Shown: positions 34,938 to 43,457 of the stretch, one piece after another
How the letters are laid out: every line of letters begins with the position of its first letter
How positions within the stretch are numbered: the first letter of the stretch is position 1
Assembly (NCBI GenBank): GCA_027451885.1
Contig: DAIDHX010000311.1
Coordinates: 62,001-126,000 of the forward strand
Source: Planctomycetales bacterium
GTDB lineage: Bacteria > Planctomycetota > Planctomycetia > Isosphaerales > Isosphaeraceae
Length of the DNA stretch: 64,000 nt
Direction: 5' to 3'
Program-made: the position numbers and the translations under genes
The notes under the pieces: model-generated
What the model saw: only the letters and a program-made list of their open reading frames with translations
What the model was told of the DNA's origin: nothing
The model's database searches: none

Positions 34938-36540
34938 TCGGTGGGTGATCGGCTGGCTCGATCCGATGCTCGATGCCGGCGGTGCGTTCGAGAAAGGCGA
35001 CCAGTTCGTGTGTGAGAGTTCCCGCGGGGTCCATCCGCGGCACCTTGTGCTGGCCGCCGAGCTTTCCTCGCGCCCGCATCCAGCTTTCAAAGCCTCCCGC
35101 GCGGGGGATGACGAGTGCGGGTTTGGGCATTCCGACGCCGGGAGCTCGGTGCGCCTGGTAATCGGCGTTGAGCTCCGCGAGGCGTGCGTCGAGCAGGTTG
35201 CGAAAGTGCTCGGGCTGGTCGGGGGGTGACTGGAATTCAACGACGTACTGGTGATAGCCGAGCCGCCCGGCGAACACAGGGCCCACGTGCCAGTCGCGCA
35301 CGCGGGCGCCTGTGCGCTCGGCCGCGTGGGCAAGCGCGTGCTCGACCTCGTCGGAAATCAGGTGCTCGCCGAAGGCCGAAAGTGCGTCCCTGGTGCGGCC
35401 GATGAAGCGAAAGAGCGGCGGCCCTTGACGCTCGAAGCGAACCACATCGCCGATCACGTGAGCCCACATCCCCGCGCAGGTCGAGACTGCGATCGCGTAG
35501 TCCACGCCCGGTTCCACATTCCCCAGCCATCGCCTGTCGGGATGGGGCGAGTCGAGCTGGTCGCGGGGAATGAACTCATAAAAAAGTCCATGATCGTGCA
35601 CCAGACGCAGGAGCCCGGTCTCGGGGTCGCCGAAACCGATGAATCCCTCCGAGCAGGGATACGTTTCCTGGAGTCGGATTGTGTTCGAGCCGAGGATCGA
35701 CTGGAAGGCATCGCGATAGGGGTCGAAGCGCACGCCGCCGTGAACCACGAGTTCGAGCGTGGGCCAGACCTCGGCGATGGTGCGCTTGCCGGTGAGGGTG
35801 AGCAGCCGCTCGAAGAGGATGAGCAACCAGGCTGGTACGCCGCCGACCAGGGTGATCGGCAGGTGGCGGCTTTCGTGGGCGAAGCGCTCGAGTTTACGAT
35901 CCCAATCGCTCTCGAGCGCAAGTGCGAGGGGCGGAAAGGTATAAGGTCTTAGCCAGTCGGCGAGCTCGATCGCGGCCACGCCGGAAAGGTCTCCTGCCTG
36001 GACGCCTGGGGCGGGGGTTTCAAGCTGGGTGGAGCCGCCCAGGAAGAAGATGCGCCCATGGAAGAGCCTGGAATCGGGCCGGTTCGCAAGATGGTAGGCA
36101 AGCATTGTGCGGGCGCCCTTGCGATTCGACGCCGCCATTTCGGCCGAGACGGGGATATACTTGGTGGCGCCCCGCGTGGTGCCGCTTGTCAGCGCGAAGT
36201 AGGGGATCCGCCCTGGCCAGAGCAAGTTGTCGAGCACAGGAAAACGATCGCGAATATATTCATCCCAGATCTGCTCGTAGGTTCGGAGCGGCACGCGGGC
36301 CTGGAAGTCGCGTGGAGTGTGGATCTGGTCGAAGTGGTGGTCGCGGCCGAATTGCGTTGCGCGTGCCCGCGTGATGAGGTTGGTAAGCTGCCTGTGTTGT
36401 GCCGCGACCGGATCCGCCGCGGCCAGATTGGCGACGCGGATCCTGGCGTCGAGCTTGAACGCGTGATTCACGACGGCTCGAACGGCTCCCGAGCCCGCGA
36501 CCCGCGCCAGCCAGCCCGCCTGGTCGATGCGCCTGTCCAT
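34912..36540 (-). CDS. GH3-type acyl-adenylating enzyme
   Basis: This 542-residue protein belongs to the GH3 family of adenylate-forming enzymes, first known as plant auxin- or jasmonate-amido synthetases. The ATP-binding motif LTSGTTRGATKYIPVS is clear, followed by a second site FRFIGRTRDALSAFGEHL. Bacterial homologues activate a carboxylic acid with ATP and transfer it to an amine or thiol; the substrates of most are unknown. It is the third gene of a probable operon: hydrolase (37122-38018), methyltransferase (36547-37125), then this gene 6 bases later. An acyl carrier protein gene at 32250 is near and might receive the acyl group. Confidence 0.88.
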   Translation of the reverse strand: MDRRIDQAGWLARVAGSGAVRAVVNHAFKLDARIRVANLAAADPVAAQHRQLTNLITRARATQFGRDHHFDQIHTPRDFQARVPLRTYEQIWDEYIRDRFPVLDNLLWPGRIPYFALTSGTTRGATKYIPVSAEMAASNRKGARTMLAYHLANRPDSRLFHGRIFFLGGSTQLETPAPGVQAGDLSGVAAIELADWLRPYTFPPLALALESDWDRKLERFAHESRHLPITLVGGVPAWLLILFERLLTLTGKRTIAEVWPTLELVVHGGVRFDPYRDAFQSILGSNTIRLQETYPCSEGFIGFGDPETGLLRLVHDHGLFYEFIPRDQLDSPHPDRRWLGNVEPGVDYAIAVSTCAGMWAHVIGDVVRFERQGPPLFRFIGRTRDALSAFGEHLISDEVEHALAHAAERTGARVRDWHVGPVFAGRLGYHQYVVEFQSPPDQPEHFRNLLDARLAELNADYQAHRAPGVGMPKPALVIPRAGGFESWMRARGKLGGQHKVPRMDPAGTLTHELVAFLERTAGIEHRIEPADHPPITTACISP

Positions 36541-36546
36541 GGCGGC

Positions 36547-37125
36547 CTAGATCCCCGGCTTGAGCCCCCGGCAGCGGTAAGCCCCGGCCGGCGGCAGGTT
36601 GCGCGGCTCGAAGAGGAACGCGACCTCGGCGAAATACCTGCGATAGAGCCCCCAGTAGACGAGCGGCAGCTCGGTGATCTGGTGATATCCGCCGCCCTCG
36701 CGCAGGATCGACTTGACCCCACGGAAAAGCGTGCGCTGAAGATCCTTTGGAAAGGACGGGACGGGCAGGCCGGAGACGATTTCGTCGACCTGCTCGACCT
36801 GGCGTTCGGCAAGAATCGAGGCCAGGTCGCGGACATCGGCGGCGACAATTTCGACGTTGGAGCGGGCGGCAAAGCGGTCGCGGAGCCGCGCCACGAAATC
36901 GGGGTCGCGTTCCACGGCGAGGATGCGGCAGCCCTCAGGCGCGCGCTGGGCAAGCGCGTGGGTGATGGGCCCCGTCCCCGCGCCGAGCTCGAGCACCACG
37001 CGGGCGCGATCCCAGTCGATGCCGGAGATCGTGGTGCGAGCCAGCCACGGGGACGACGGCGCAATGCTGGCGATCGCCGTGCCGTGGCGGAGAAACTTGC
37101 CAAGAAACAGGCCGAAGTCGCTCAT
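36547..37125 (-). CDS. Class I SAM-dependent methyltransferase, phospholipid N-methyltransferase-like
   Basis: This 192-residue protein has SAM motif I VLELGAGTGPITHAL at about 43-57, the acidic loop LAVERDPDF, and the IVSGLPVPSFP region matching the post-motif II NPP-like site. Its size and the N-terminal FLGKFLRHGTAIASIAPSS look like the phosphatidylethanolamine N-methyltransferase (PmtA) and rRNA adenine dimethylase-like group. Specific substrate is not assigned. Its start overlaps the end of the hydrolase gene by the ATGA junction (37122-37125), which couples their translation. Confidence 0.86.
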   Translation of the reverse strand: MSDFGLFLGKFLRHGTAIASIAPSSPWLARTTISGIDWDRARVVLELGAGTGPITHALAQRAPEGCRILAVERDPDFVARLRDRFAARSNVEIVAADVRDLASILAERQVEQVDEIVSGLPVPSFPKDLQRTLFRGVKSILREGGGYHQITELPLVYWGLYRRYFAEVAFLFEPRNLPPAGAYRCRGLKPGI

Positions 37126-38018
37126 GTCGTTGCGATCGAAACGGGCCGCACCGCCGGCCGGCCGGCCTCGCGAAGCGACTCTTGCAGGAGGAACCGCGTT
37201 GCTTCCAGCGACGGCGGGATCGTGCGCAGGTTGTCGCGCAGAAACTTCACCACAAGCTGATTGACCAGCCCCGCCTTCTCGATCTGCGGGGCATGCCCGC
37301 AGCCCGGGATCACGATTTGCCGTGATCGCGGCATCTGCCCCGCCGCGCGAATCGAGCCGGCAACGTCGGTCAGCACCCGGTCGTTCGCACCCCAGATGAG
37401 CAGGCTCTCGCTGGTCACCCGCGGCAAGAACTCCGCCGATGAGTGCCCCACCGTCCCCTTCAGCACCCGCACCACGCCCTTCTTCCAGCGGCGATCCTCA
37501 AACTTGCGCTCGAACGCTTCCACAAGGTCCTCTGACGCGAACCGACCCTGATGAAACACCGAACGCACGAGCTTGTCGTAATCACCCCTGCGCACGCCTT
37601 CAATGACCGGAAGATTTTCACCCCCCGCGAGCCCCGACGCCGCGATTAACACCAGCTTTCCAACCTGCTCGGGCCGCCGGGCCGCAAAAGTGAGCACGAC
37701 CTGGCAACCCAGGCTCGAGGCCACAAGATGATAAGGCGGGCGTTGAACGTACTCGTCCAGGAAGCGCTCAAGCCGATCCGCAAGATAAAAGACCGTGGCT
37801 TCGTTGCCCGCCTCGATCCAGTCGTGCAGCGGGCGGCCGTTGTAAATCAGGATCTCAGGGATTTTGACGTCGAAGTGCCGCGCGAAAGCCGCGCGGTTGG
37901 CAAACCAGCTCTCGGCTTGCTCAGCCAGGCCGTTCACCAGCACAACGGGCGGGCGCCGTTTGTACTTGCCAAATCGGCGCGGGAGATCGAACCAGGTCCT
38001 CATATCGGCGGGCATCAT
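37122..38018 (-). CDS. Alpha/beta-hydrolase fold protein
   Basis: This 298-residue protein shows the alpha/beta-hydrolase layout: the oxyanion VLVNGLAEQAESW segment, the nucleophile elbow ASSLGCQ (family usually G-x-S-x-G, here with Ala/Ser in place of the first Gly), the acid in LLIWGANDRVL, and the histidine in GCGHAPQIEK. It is likely an esterase, thioesterase or lipase acting on acyl substrates. ATG at 38018 is chosen because GGAGG lies 9 bases upstream; a GTG 12 codons earlier and an open frame to 38204 lack a ribosome site. It is first in the operon with the methyltransferase and the GH3-type gene. Confidence 0.85.
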   Translation of the reverse strand: MMPADMRTWFDLPRRFGKYKRRPPVVLVNGLAEQAESWFANRAAFARHFDVKIPEILIYNGRPLHDWIEAGNEATVFYLADRLERFLDEYVQRPPYHLVASSLGCQVVLTFAARRPEQVGKLVLIAASGLAGGENLPVIEGVRRGDYDKLVRSVFHQGRFASEDLVEAFERKFEDRRWKKGVVRVLKGTVGHSSAEFLPRVTSESLLIWGANDRVLTDVAGSIRAAGQMPRSRQIVIPGCGHAPQIEKAGLVNQLVVKFLRDNLRTIPPSLEATRFLLQESLREAGRPAVRPVSIATT

Positions 38019-38379
38019 GGCCAGGTCCTCCAGAGGCGCGGCTACATCGATCACGGCCCAACGCCCACGCCTATCCTGGCGCGAACGTGAACGTACGAGT
38101 CGAGCGAGCCCTGATCGTTCGAATGGTAACACCCGCGAACCCAATGGCCAACAATCGCAGGTGAACTTCATTCGGGTTTCATGGACTCCAAACCCGCGCT
38201 TCAAATACCGCCAGGAACTCTGGGATCAACACGGGAAAGTCACGAAAGCCACACGGGTTCTGCTTGCTTGACGCTCCTTGATGGGGCGCTTAAACATGAA
38301 GCAGGTTGTGATCCGGAATCCAACCATCGTCTTCCCTGTTGTTCGCTCGCCAATGCCTTAGATTGGGTTCGGAGCCGCG
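38019..38379. other. Intergenic region between the hydrolase operon and the epimerase gene
   Basis: The 361 bases contain divergent promoters by position. I see no strong hexamers and no gene. Confidence 0.4.
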
Positions 38380-39387
38380 ATGCGTGTTTTGATAACCGGT
38401 GGATCGGGGCTGATTGGCCGAACGCTGGCTCGGGCGCTCCATGCGTCTGGCGCTGCACCGGTGATTCTCACGCGTGAGCCCGACACATTGCGGCGGCGGC
38501 CGGAATACCGTGCGTACGAGGTTGTAGGGGGCGACCCGACCGTGCCCGGTGCCTGGCAGGAACGAGTCGACGGCTGCGATGCGGTCGTCAACCTTGCCGG
38601 GCACAACATTTTTTCGAAGCGCTGGAACCCCCGGGTCAAGGCGCTGATTCGCGACAGCCGGGTCTACTCTGCGCAGAACCTGGCGGCCGCGGTCAAGCGA
38701 GCGCGATCACGGCCCCAGGTCTTCATTCAGGGTTCGGCGATCGGATATTACGGCCCGCACGGTGATGAGATTCTGGATGAAACGGCGGCGTCGGGCGTTG
38801 ACTTCCTCGCCGTGGTCTGCCGCGAGCTCGAGGAAGCCGCCGCGCCCGTCGCCGAATTGGGCGTGCGGCTCGTTCATGCACGCACGGGGATTGTGCTGGA
38901 GCACGGCGAGGGAGCACTTGGCGTCATGGCGCCGATCTTCCGCATTGCTCCCGGCGCACCGATCGGCAGCGGCGGCGGGCTTCTCGCCACCGGCGGCCAG
39001 TACATGAGCTGGATCCACATTACCGACGAAGTCGGCCTCCTGCGGCTCGCACTCGACGACGCCCGCGCCAGCGGTCCCATGAATCTGGTCGCGCCCCATC
39101 CCGTGACCAATGCCGATTTCTCGAGGATTCTGACAAGCTTGCTCCGCACGCGTGCAACGCCCTGGCGCGTCTTTCTGCCGTACGGACCACCCGATGCCCT
39201 GCTCAAAATCGCGCTGGGAGAGATCGCGAACGTGCTCGCCAGTGGTCAGCGCGTCGTGCCCAGAAAGGCGCTCGAGCTCGGCTACCGCTTCCAGTACCCC
39301 GACCTCGCAGCCGCGCTCGGAGCGATCTTTACGCCCCAGCCGAAGGGCGCTCATTCCCCATCTGTCCAGACGCCGTCTCATCACTGA
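38380..39387 (+). CDS. TIGR01777-family NAD-dependent epimerase/dehydratase-like protein (YfcH/SDR39U1)
   Basis: This 335-residue protein is a Rossmann-fold short-chain dehydrogenase. The cofactor loop GGSGLIGRTLARAL is at 7-20, and GSAIGYYGPHGDEILDE holds the catalytic Tyr region, a family mark, followed by MSWIHITDEVGLLRLAL. The subfamily TIGR01777 (YfcH, SDR39U1) is widely conserved but of unknown function; it is often found with cell division or cell-envelope genes. Start ATG has a GGAGCC-like site close by. Length fits the family (about 300) with a 35-residue C-terminal extension. Confidence 0.92.
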   Translation: MRVLITGGSGLIGRTLARALHASGAAPVILTREPDTLRRRPEYRAYEVVGGDPTVPGAWQERVDGCDAVVNLAGHNIFSKRWNPRVKALIRDSRVYSAQNLAAAVKRARSRPQVFIQGSAIGYYGPHGDEILDETAASGVDFLAVVCRELEEAAAPVAELGVRLVHARTGIVLEHGEGALGVMAPIFRIAPGAPIGSGGGLLATGGQYMSWIHITDEVGLLRLALDDARASGPMNLVAPHPVTNADFSRILTSLLRTRATPWRVFLPYGPPDALLKIALGEIANVLASGQRVVPRKALELGYRFQYPDLAAALGAIFTPQPKGAHSPSVQTPSHH

Positions 39388-39409
39388 AATCCCGGCCATC
39401 CCCACATGC

Positions 39410-39438
39410 TTGACAGCCAAAAGTCATCTCTTTAGAAT
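39410..39438 (+). promoter_or_regulatory. Near-consensus sigma70-like promoter of a small transcript
   Basis: TTGACA (39410-39415) and TAGAAT (39433-39438) are separated by exactly 17 bases. This is the best promoter in the window. It lies 23 bases after the epimerase stop codon and points to the short structured RNA at 39445-39531. Confidence 0.75.
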
Positions 39439-39444
39439 CAAAAT

Positions 39445-39531
39445 GTAAGGAATGGCTTTTGTCAGGTCATTCCGAGCTGGCTATGGCGGCCCCGGGCGCG
39501 CGAGCGATCGCGAGCCGTGGGGCTTTTTTTT
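39445..39531 (+). ncRNA. Probable small structured RNA or attenuated leader, about 87 nt
   Basis: The RNA would start near 39445, 6-7 bases after the -10 box. GGAATG (39449-39454) pairs with CATTCC (39468-39473) to make a first hairpin with a 13-base loop. The 3' half is a GC-rich terminator hairpin with an 8-base T tract (39524-39531). It has no good reading frame. The next gene starts at 39724, so this can be an independent sRNA or an attenuator leader. I do not recognise it as a known class. Confidence 0.55.
39489..39531 (+). terminator. Rho-independent terminator of the small transcript
   Basis: GCCCC (39489-39493) pairs with GGGGC (39519-39523), with further pairing of CGCG (39497-39500) to CGCG (39509-39512) inside. 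T8 follows directly (39524-39531). Confidence 0.75.
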
Positions 39532-39723
39532 GCCGATCACGATGTCAGCCGTGGTCGGAGGGCGTGAAGGGACGCCATGCGATCGAGAGGGAAACACGCA
39601 GGCTCATGACCTGGTCGCGAGCCTCGATTTCTCGGACCGTCCTGAGCTTTCCCGCCGTGTGGCGGGGGCCCAAGGTGGTTGCGCGCCTGACTTCATTCAA
39701 CATGAACGAGGAAGGCACGAAAC

Positions 39724-40725
39724 ATGTACACGCGCAACACCAGCAAGGCGAAGTCGGTTCGCAGGTTTCTGCCGGAGCGGCTCCTGCTTGAGGATCGTAC
39801 GACCCCAGTCGTCCAGGGGATCGGAGTGCTTGGCGTCACTCCGGGAGCTGGCGGCGCGGGTAATCTTTCGATCGCGGGCGTGATAGATGAATCGAGCGCG
39901 GCCTCGGCCGCTACACTCACGGTGAGCTATGAGATCAAGGACAGCGTGGGCGATGTGCTGGCTTCCGGCAATCTGACGCCCAGGCTGCTATCGAGCAGAC
40001 TCAACCTTTACGGGGTCAGCCAAACGATCCCGCTTGCACTTGCCCCAGGAAGCACCGAGACGATCATGCTCGTTGGGGCCGATGCCGATTCCGGCGGGAT
40101 GCCGCTTGCCACGGCCGCCCAGCTTGTGGTCTCTGGAAAACCGCATTTGACCTCGCTCGGGCTCTCCTATCAGACTTCGAGCGGTGACAGCTACTCAGGC
40201 GCAGGGTATGGGCATCTCTCGATTGTCCACCAGCCGAGCGGCGGATTTGTGGCCAGGGGGGATGGGATCGCCTATGTGGCGACGAGCCCGAACAATTCCA
40301 ACCTCTGGAACGCGACCACGAAGGGATACTTCACCCTGGGAGTTGGCCCGTTGGGAAATCTCGGTCTCCATGTTTCACAGGGGACGACGACGTTTAACTA
40401 CGGCAGCTACGCGGGCGACACCACGGCTACCGGAGGCATCGGAGCGGTGCTCAAAGGGGGCCTGAGCATCCAGACCTCGGGCGGCACAGCGCTCACGGCG
40501 CATGCGCGTGGCTCGCTTGCGCTGTCGGCGACGTTCCAGGACACGCAGATGCCCGAGGCGCCCGCGGTGGCGCCGACTCCCGCGCCGGCTCCTTCAACGA
40601 TTCAAGCCCGCGCGCAGAACGTGGCGCTTGGCATCATCGTGGATACGAGCGGAAACTTTGTGCTCCATCTTTCTGGAGCACTCAAGGCTACGGGTTACCT
40701 GGGCGCCTTGAACGCGAATGCGTAG
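39724..40725 (+). CDS. Exported protein with planctomycete N-terminal LLLEDRTTP signature
   Basis: This 333-residue protein starts with SVRRFLPERLLLEDRTTPVVQ, an example of the LExLEDRxxP-like N-terminal signature found on many planctomycete secreted or surface proteins, thought to be a sorting or processing mark. There is no classic signal peptide beyond it. The rest is beta-rich, Gly/Ser/Thr-rich and low in charge, with a Pro/Ala linker (APAVAPTPAPAPSTIQ) near 280-295. I recognise no catalytic domain; the sequence suggests a surface or matrix structural protein. A leader of about 190 bases separates it from the small RNA upstream. Confidence 0.8.
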   Translation: MYTRNTSKAKSVRRFLPERLLLEDRTTPVVQGIGVLGVTPGAGGAGNLSIAGVIDESSAASAATLTVSYEIKDSVGDVLASGNLTPRLLSSRLNLYGVSQTIPLALAPGSTETIMLVGADADSGGMPLATAAQLVVSGKPHLTSLGLSYQTSSGDSYSGAGYGHLSIVHQPSGGFVARGDGIAYVATSPNNSNLWNATTKGYFTLGVGPLGNLGLHVSQGTTTFNYGSYAGDTTATGGIGAVLKGGLSIQTSGGTALTAHARGSLALSATFQDTQMPEAPAVAPTPAPAPSTIQARAQNVALGIIVDTSGNFVLHLSGALKATGYLGALNANA

Positions 40726-40744
40726 CTGGGGTGGTGCCACCCTG

Positions 40745-40789
40745 AAAAAGTCGCCCGCGGCGTGTTCCTGCGCGGACCGCTCCGCGGGC
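40745..40789 (-). terminator. Rho-independent terminator after the histidine kinase gene
   Basis: On the minus strand GCCCGCGG (plus 40782-40789) pairs with CCGCGGGC (plus 40753-40760). The run CTTTTTC follows (plus 40744-40750). It stands 54-98 bases after the kinase stop codon. Confidence 0.65.
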
Positions 40790-40842
40790 TCACTGCACGC
40801 AACCGGTGAACCTGCCGTTGCCGGCTGAGTCACCGGCCGAAC

Positions 40843-42624
40843 TCACGCGATCGGGGGCGACCGCCTGCGCGAGAGTACCTCTTCGATCAATGAGAATCGG
40901 ACTGGTTTCGTGAGGTGATAGTCGAATCGAGATTCGTTGCCGGAGTTCACTCGTTCCTCGATGGTGCGCCCGCTGAGCGCAACCAGGAGCGCCTCGCTGG
41001 ATTCAGGATGGCCGCGCAGCCGCGCGGCGACCTCGTAGCCGTCGAGCGTTGGGAGATCAAGATCGAGGAGAACGACGTCGGGATGGAACGACCGGGCGGT
41101 TTCGACCGCCTTGGCGCCGTCGTGCGCCACTTCCACAATGTGGCCGCGAGACTTGAGCAGCATGCCGAAGAGCTCGGTGAAATCCACGCAATCATCAGCG
41201 AGCAGAATGCGGCTGGGCCGGTTTGCGGGTTCAGCCGCTTGCTCAGGTTCTTGCACGCGCACCTGCTCCTGGGCGTCCGCTGGGCAAAGCGGCAGCCGAA
41301 CCGTGAACTCGCTGCCGCTCCCAGGTCCCTCGCTCCTTGCCTGCACGCTTCCGCCCAGCATTTCCACGATCCTGCGCACGACAGCCAGTCCGATCCCCAG
41401 GCCGCTTGAAGGATTCGCCACGTTGCGATCTTCCTGAGTGTAGAGATCAAAGATTCGCGGCAGCATTTCCCGAGCGATTCCCCGCCCCTCGTCCTGAACT
41501 CGAACGACAGCCTCGCCCGCCTCCCGCGTGGCCGAGATCGTGATCTTGTGTCCCGGGGGGCTGTAACGAGAGGCGTTTGACAGCAGGTTGGAAAAGACCT
41601 GCGTCAGTCGCGCACGATCGCCATCCACGAGAAGCGGCACATCCGAAGCCAGGACGTCGATCCTCTGGGCCTGTTTCTGGATCATCGACCGGGTCATCTC
41701 GACCGCGGCGGCAATTGGACTGGAGATGTCGAGGACTTCCTTGCGCAGAACCAGCTTGCCCCGCGCGATGCGCGATGTGTCGAGCAAGTCCTCGACCAGT
41801 CGCGAGAGCTGATGAACCTGCTGCTCGATCACGCCCATGGGATGCTGGAGCGCCTGGTCGCCCGCCCGGTGGGCGCGGATTGAATCGATCGCCGCCTGGA
41901 TCGCCGCGAGCGGGTTGCGCTGCTCGTGCGCCAGGATCGCAAGGAACTCATCCTTGCGCCGATCCGCGTCCTCGAGCGAGCGCGCGCGCACCCGCTCCGC
42001 CACGCCTCGGCTCGCGGCCACGTACAAAAGCCCAATCAAGACAACGCTCGCAAACGCGCCCAGCAGATTTGTAAAGACCGCCGTGGCATAGGCCCCGCGG
42101 GTCGTTTCTGCACGCCTCCGCAAAAGTGCTTCTTCCTCGCCCCGCATCTCGGCGACAATCGCGCGAATCGCGTCCATCTCGCGTTTGCCGTAAGCGCGGC
42201 GGATCATCATGCTCGCTGCTTCGAATCCCTGCTCCCGCCGCGTCTGAATCACCGCGGCAAGATGCTCCATTTTGCGGTCGATACGCTGCTTTAGCTGCTC
42301 GAGACGCGCACGCTGGCCTGGGTTGTCCGCCAGCAAGCCCTCAAGTCGATCAAGCACACGCGAGATGCCGTGAACCGACTCTTCATACGGAACCACGAAC
42401 GAATCCTCGCCCGTGATGACGAAGCCCCGTTCGCCGGTCTCCGCGTCGGTCAACATCTTCATCGCTTCGGTTGTGGTCTCGATCAACTCGTGCACGCGAT
42501 CGAGGAGTTGCTCATTTTCCGAGATCCGCCGCATGCTCCAAAACGCGAGCGCAGTGTTGCCGGCCAGGATCAGCAGGATCAGGAGCGGCCAGAGGCGGAT
42601 GATTTTGGCAGATGGAGATGGCAT
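40843..42624 (-). CDS. Hybrid sensor histidine kinase with CHASE3 and receiver domains
   Basis: This 593-residue protein is an inner-membrane sensor: span 1 at about 10-30, extracellular CHASE3-type helical domain (about 35-175, with EAMKMLTDAETGERGFVITG), span 2 at about 182-205, dimerisation domain with the phospho-acceptor His233 in LAHEQRNPLAA, ATPase domain (N-box FSNLLSNASRYSPP, G-boxes VQDEGRGI and SGLGIGLAVV), and a C-terminal receiver domain with the phospho-acceptor Asp in VVLLDLDLP and the conserved Lys in LTKPVRF. Only the residue after HE (Gln for the usual Leu) departs from the typical H-box. It is a single gene with no neighbouring regulator. Confidence 0.95.
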   Translation of the reverse strand: MPSPSAKIIRLWPLLILLILAGNTALAFWSMRRISENEQLLDRVHELIETTTEAMKMLTDAETGERGFVITGEDSFVVPYEESVHGISRVLDRLEGLLADNPGQRARLEQLKQRIDRKMEHLAAVIQTRREQGFEAASMMIRRAYGKREMDAIRAIVAEMRGEEEALLRRRAETTRGAYATAVFTNLLGAFASVVLIGLLYVAASRGVAERVRARSLEDADRRKDEFLAILAHEQRNPLAAIQAAIDSIRAHRAGDQALQHPMGVIEQQVHQLSRLVEDLLDTSRIARGKLVLRKEVLDISSPIAAAVEMTRSMIQKQAQRIDVLASDVPLLVDGDRARLTQVFSNLLSNASRYSPPGHKITISATREAGEAVVRVQDEGRGIAREMLPRIFDLYTQEDRNVANPSSGLGIGLAVVRRIVEMLGGSVQARSEGPGSGSEFTVRLPLCPADAQEQVRVQEPEQAAEPANRPSRILLADDCVDFTELFGMLLKSRGHIVEVAHDGAKAVETARSFHPDVVLLDLDLPTLDGYEVAARLRGHPESSEALLVALSGRTIEERVNSGNESRFDYHLTKPVRFSLIEEVLSRRRSPPIA

Positions 42625-43379
42625 CAGATGAATCGATATGACGAGCGATTGCCCCAGCCTCGCTGGCTCAGGGGATGGAATTATTCTGAACCCTTGGGAT
42701 CCACTGCCTTCGCCGGGACCTGGTCTACCAGCCGTTCATCTCCTTGAGCTCGGTCTTCCGGAGTCCAGGAAATGCCAGGAAAGCCTGGGTGCATCTCCGA
42801 GCGAGAACGACCCATCTCACCCGGTTCACGTCTCTAGATGCTAGACCACTTGCACCCAGGTTTCCACCTCGCCAGGAATGAAAATCCTCGCGAGAGCACC
42901 GATGTTTCTCAGTTTCGGGGCTTGTTTCGGGGCGTGTTTCGCGGGGGATTCAGCGCAATGGAAGGCGCGCGGGCCAGGCGGCGGCTGGATCGGATGGCGG
43001 TGCTCGATGAGAGGTGGTAAGCGGTGAGAATTGCGCGGCGTGGTGATCTGGCATGTGCGAGTATCGGGAAGTGGAAACGATTCTGAGATATGTAAATAAA
43101 ACGATGTACTGTACCTGCGGAGTTCGATGGGTTAAGGAGCTTGCCTTTACAATGGTTAACGGGAGGTGTTCCAACACCATCGCACCGAGCTGATCCAATT
43201 GGCTGGTCGTCGATTTTCGCTCTCAGGCAACGAGGCTGCTCGAGCTCAACCCGGAGCGAAACGCGGCGAGACTCGGGTTTGATTCAGGCTGCCGGCATGC
43301 TTACTTTGCCTCGGGACGCCACGATCACCTTGCACCTTGATTCGAGCCCTCGACGGTGACGATCGAAAATGAGAAAGCT
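42625..43379. other. Intergenic region with no gene seen
   Basis: About 755 bases upstream of the histidine kinase on the left and up to the terminator of the first PEP-CTERM gene on the right. There are a short TTTCGGGG-type direct repeat near 42905-42945 and an AT-richer stretch near 43075-43150. No frame with a convincing start and codon bias is present. Confidence 0.5.
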
Positions 43380-43419
43380 CCCCTGGCTGCCAACGAGGGT
43401 AATCGCTGCCAGCCAGGGG
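43380..43419 (-). terminator. Terminator after the first PEP-CTERM gene
   Basis: CCCCTGGCTG (43380-43389) pairs with CAGCCAGGGG (43410-43419) without mismatch. On the minus strand the segment after the stem is GAGCTTTCTCATTTTCG, a moderately T-rich tail. Confidence 0.7.
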
Positions 43420-43457
43420 AATGGCTCCGCGGAAGCTCGGCCTTGCCCGGTCCGTAA

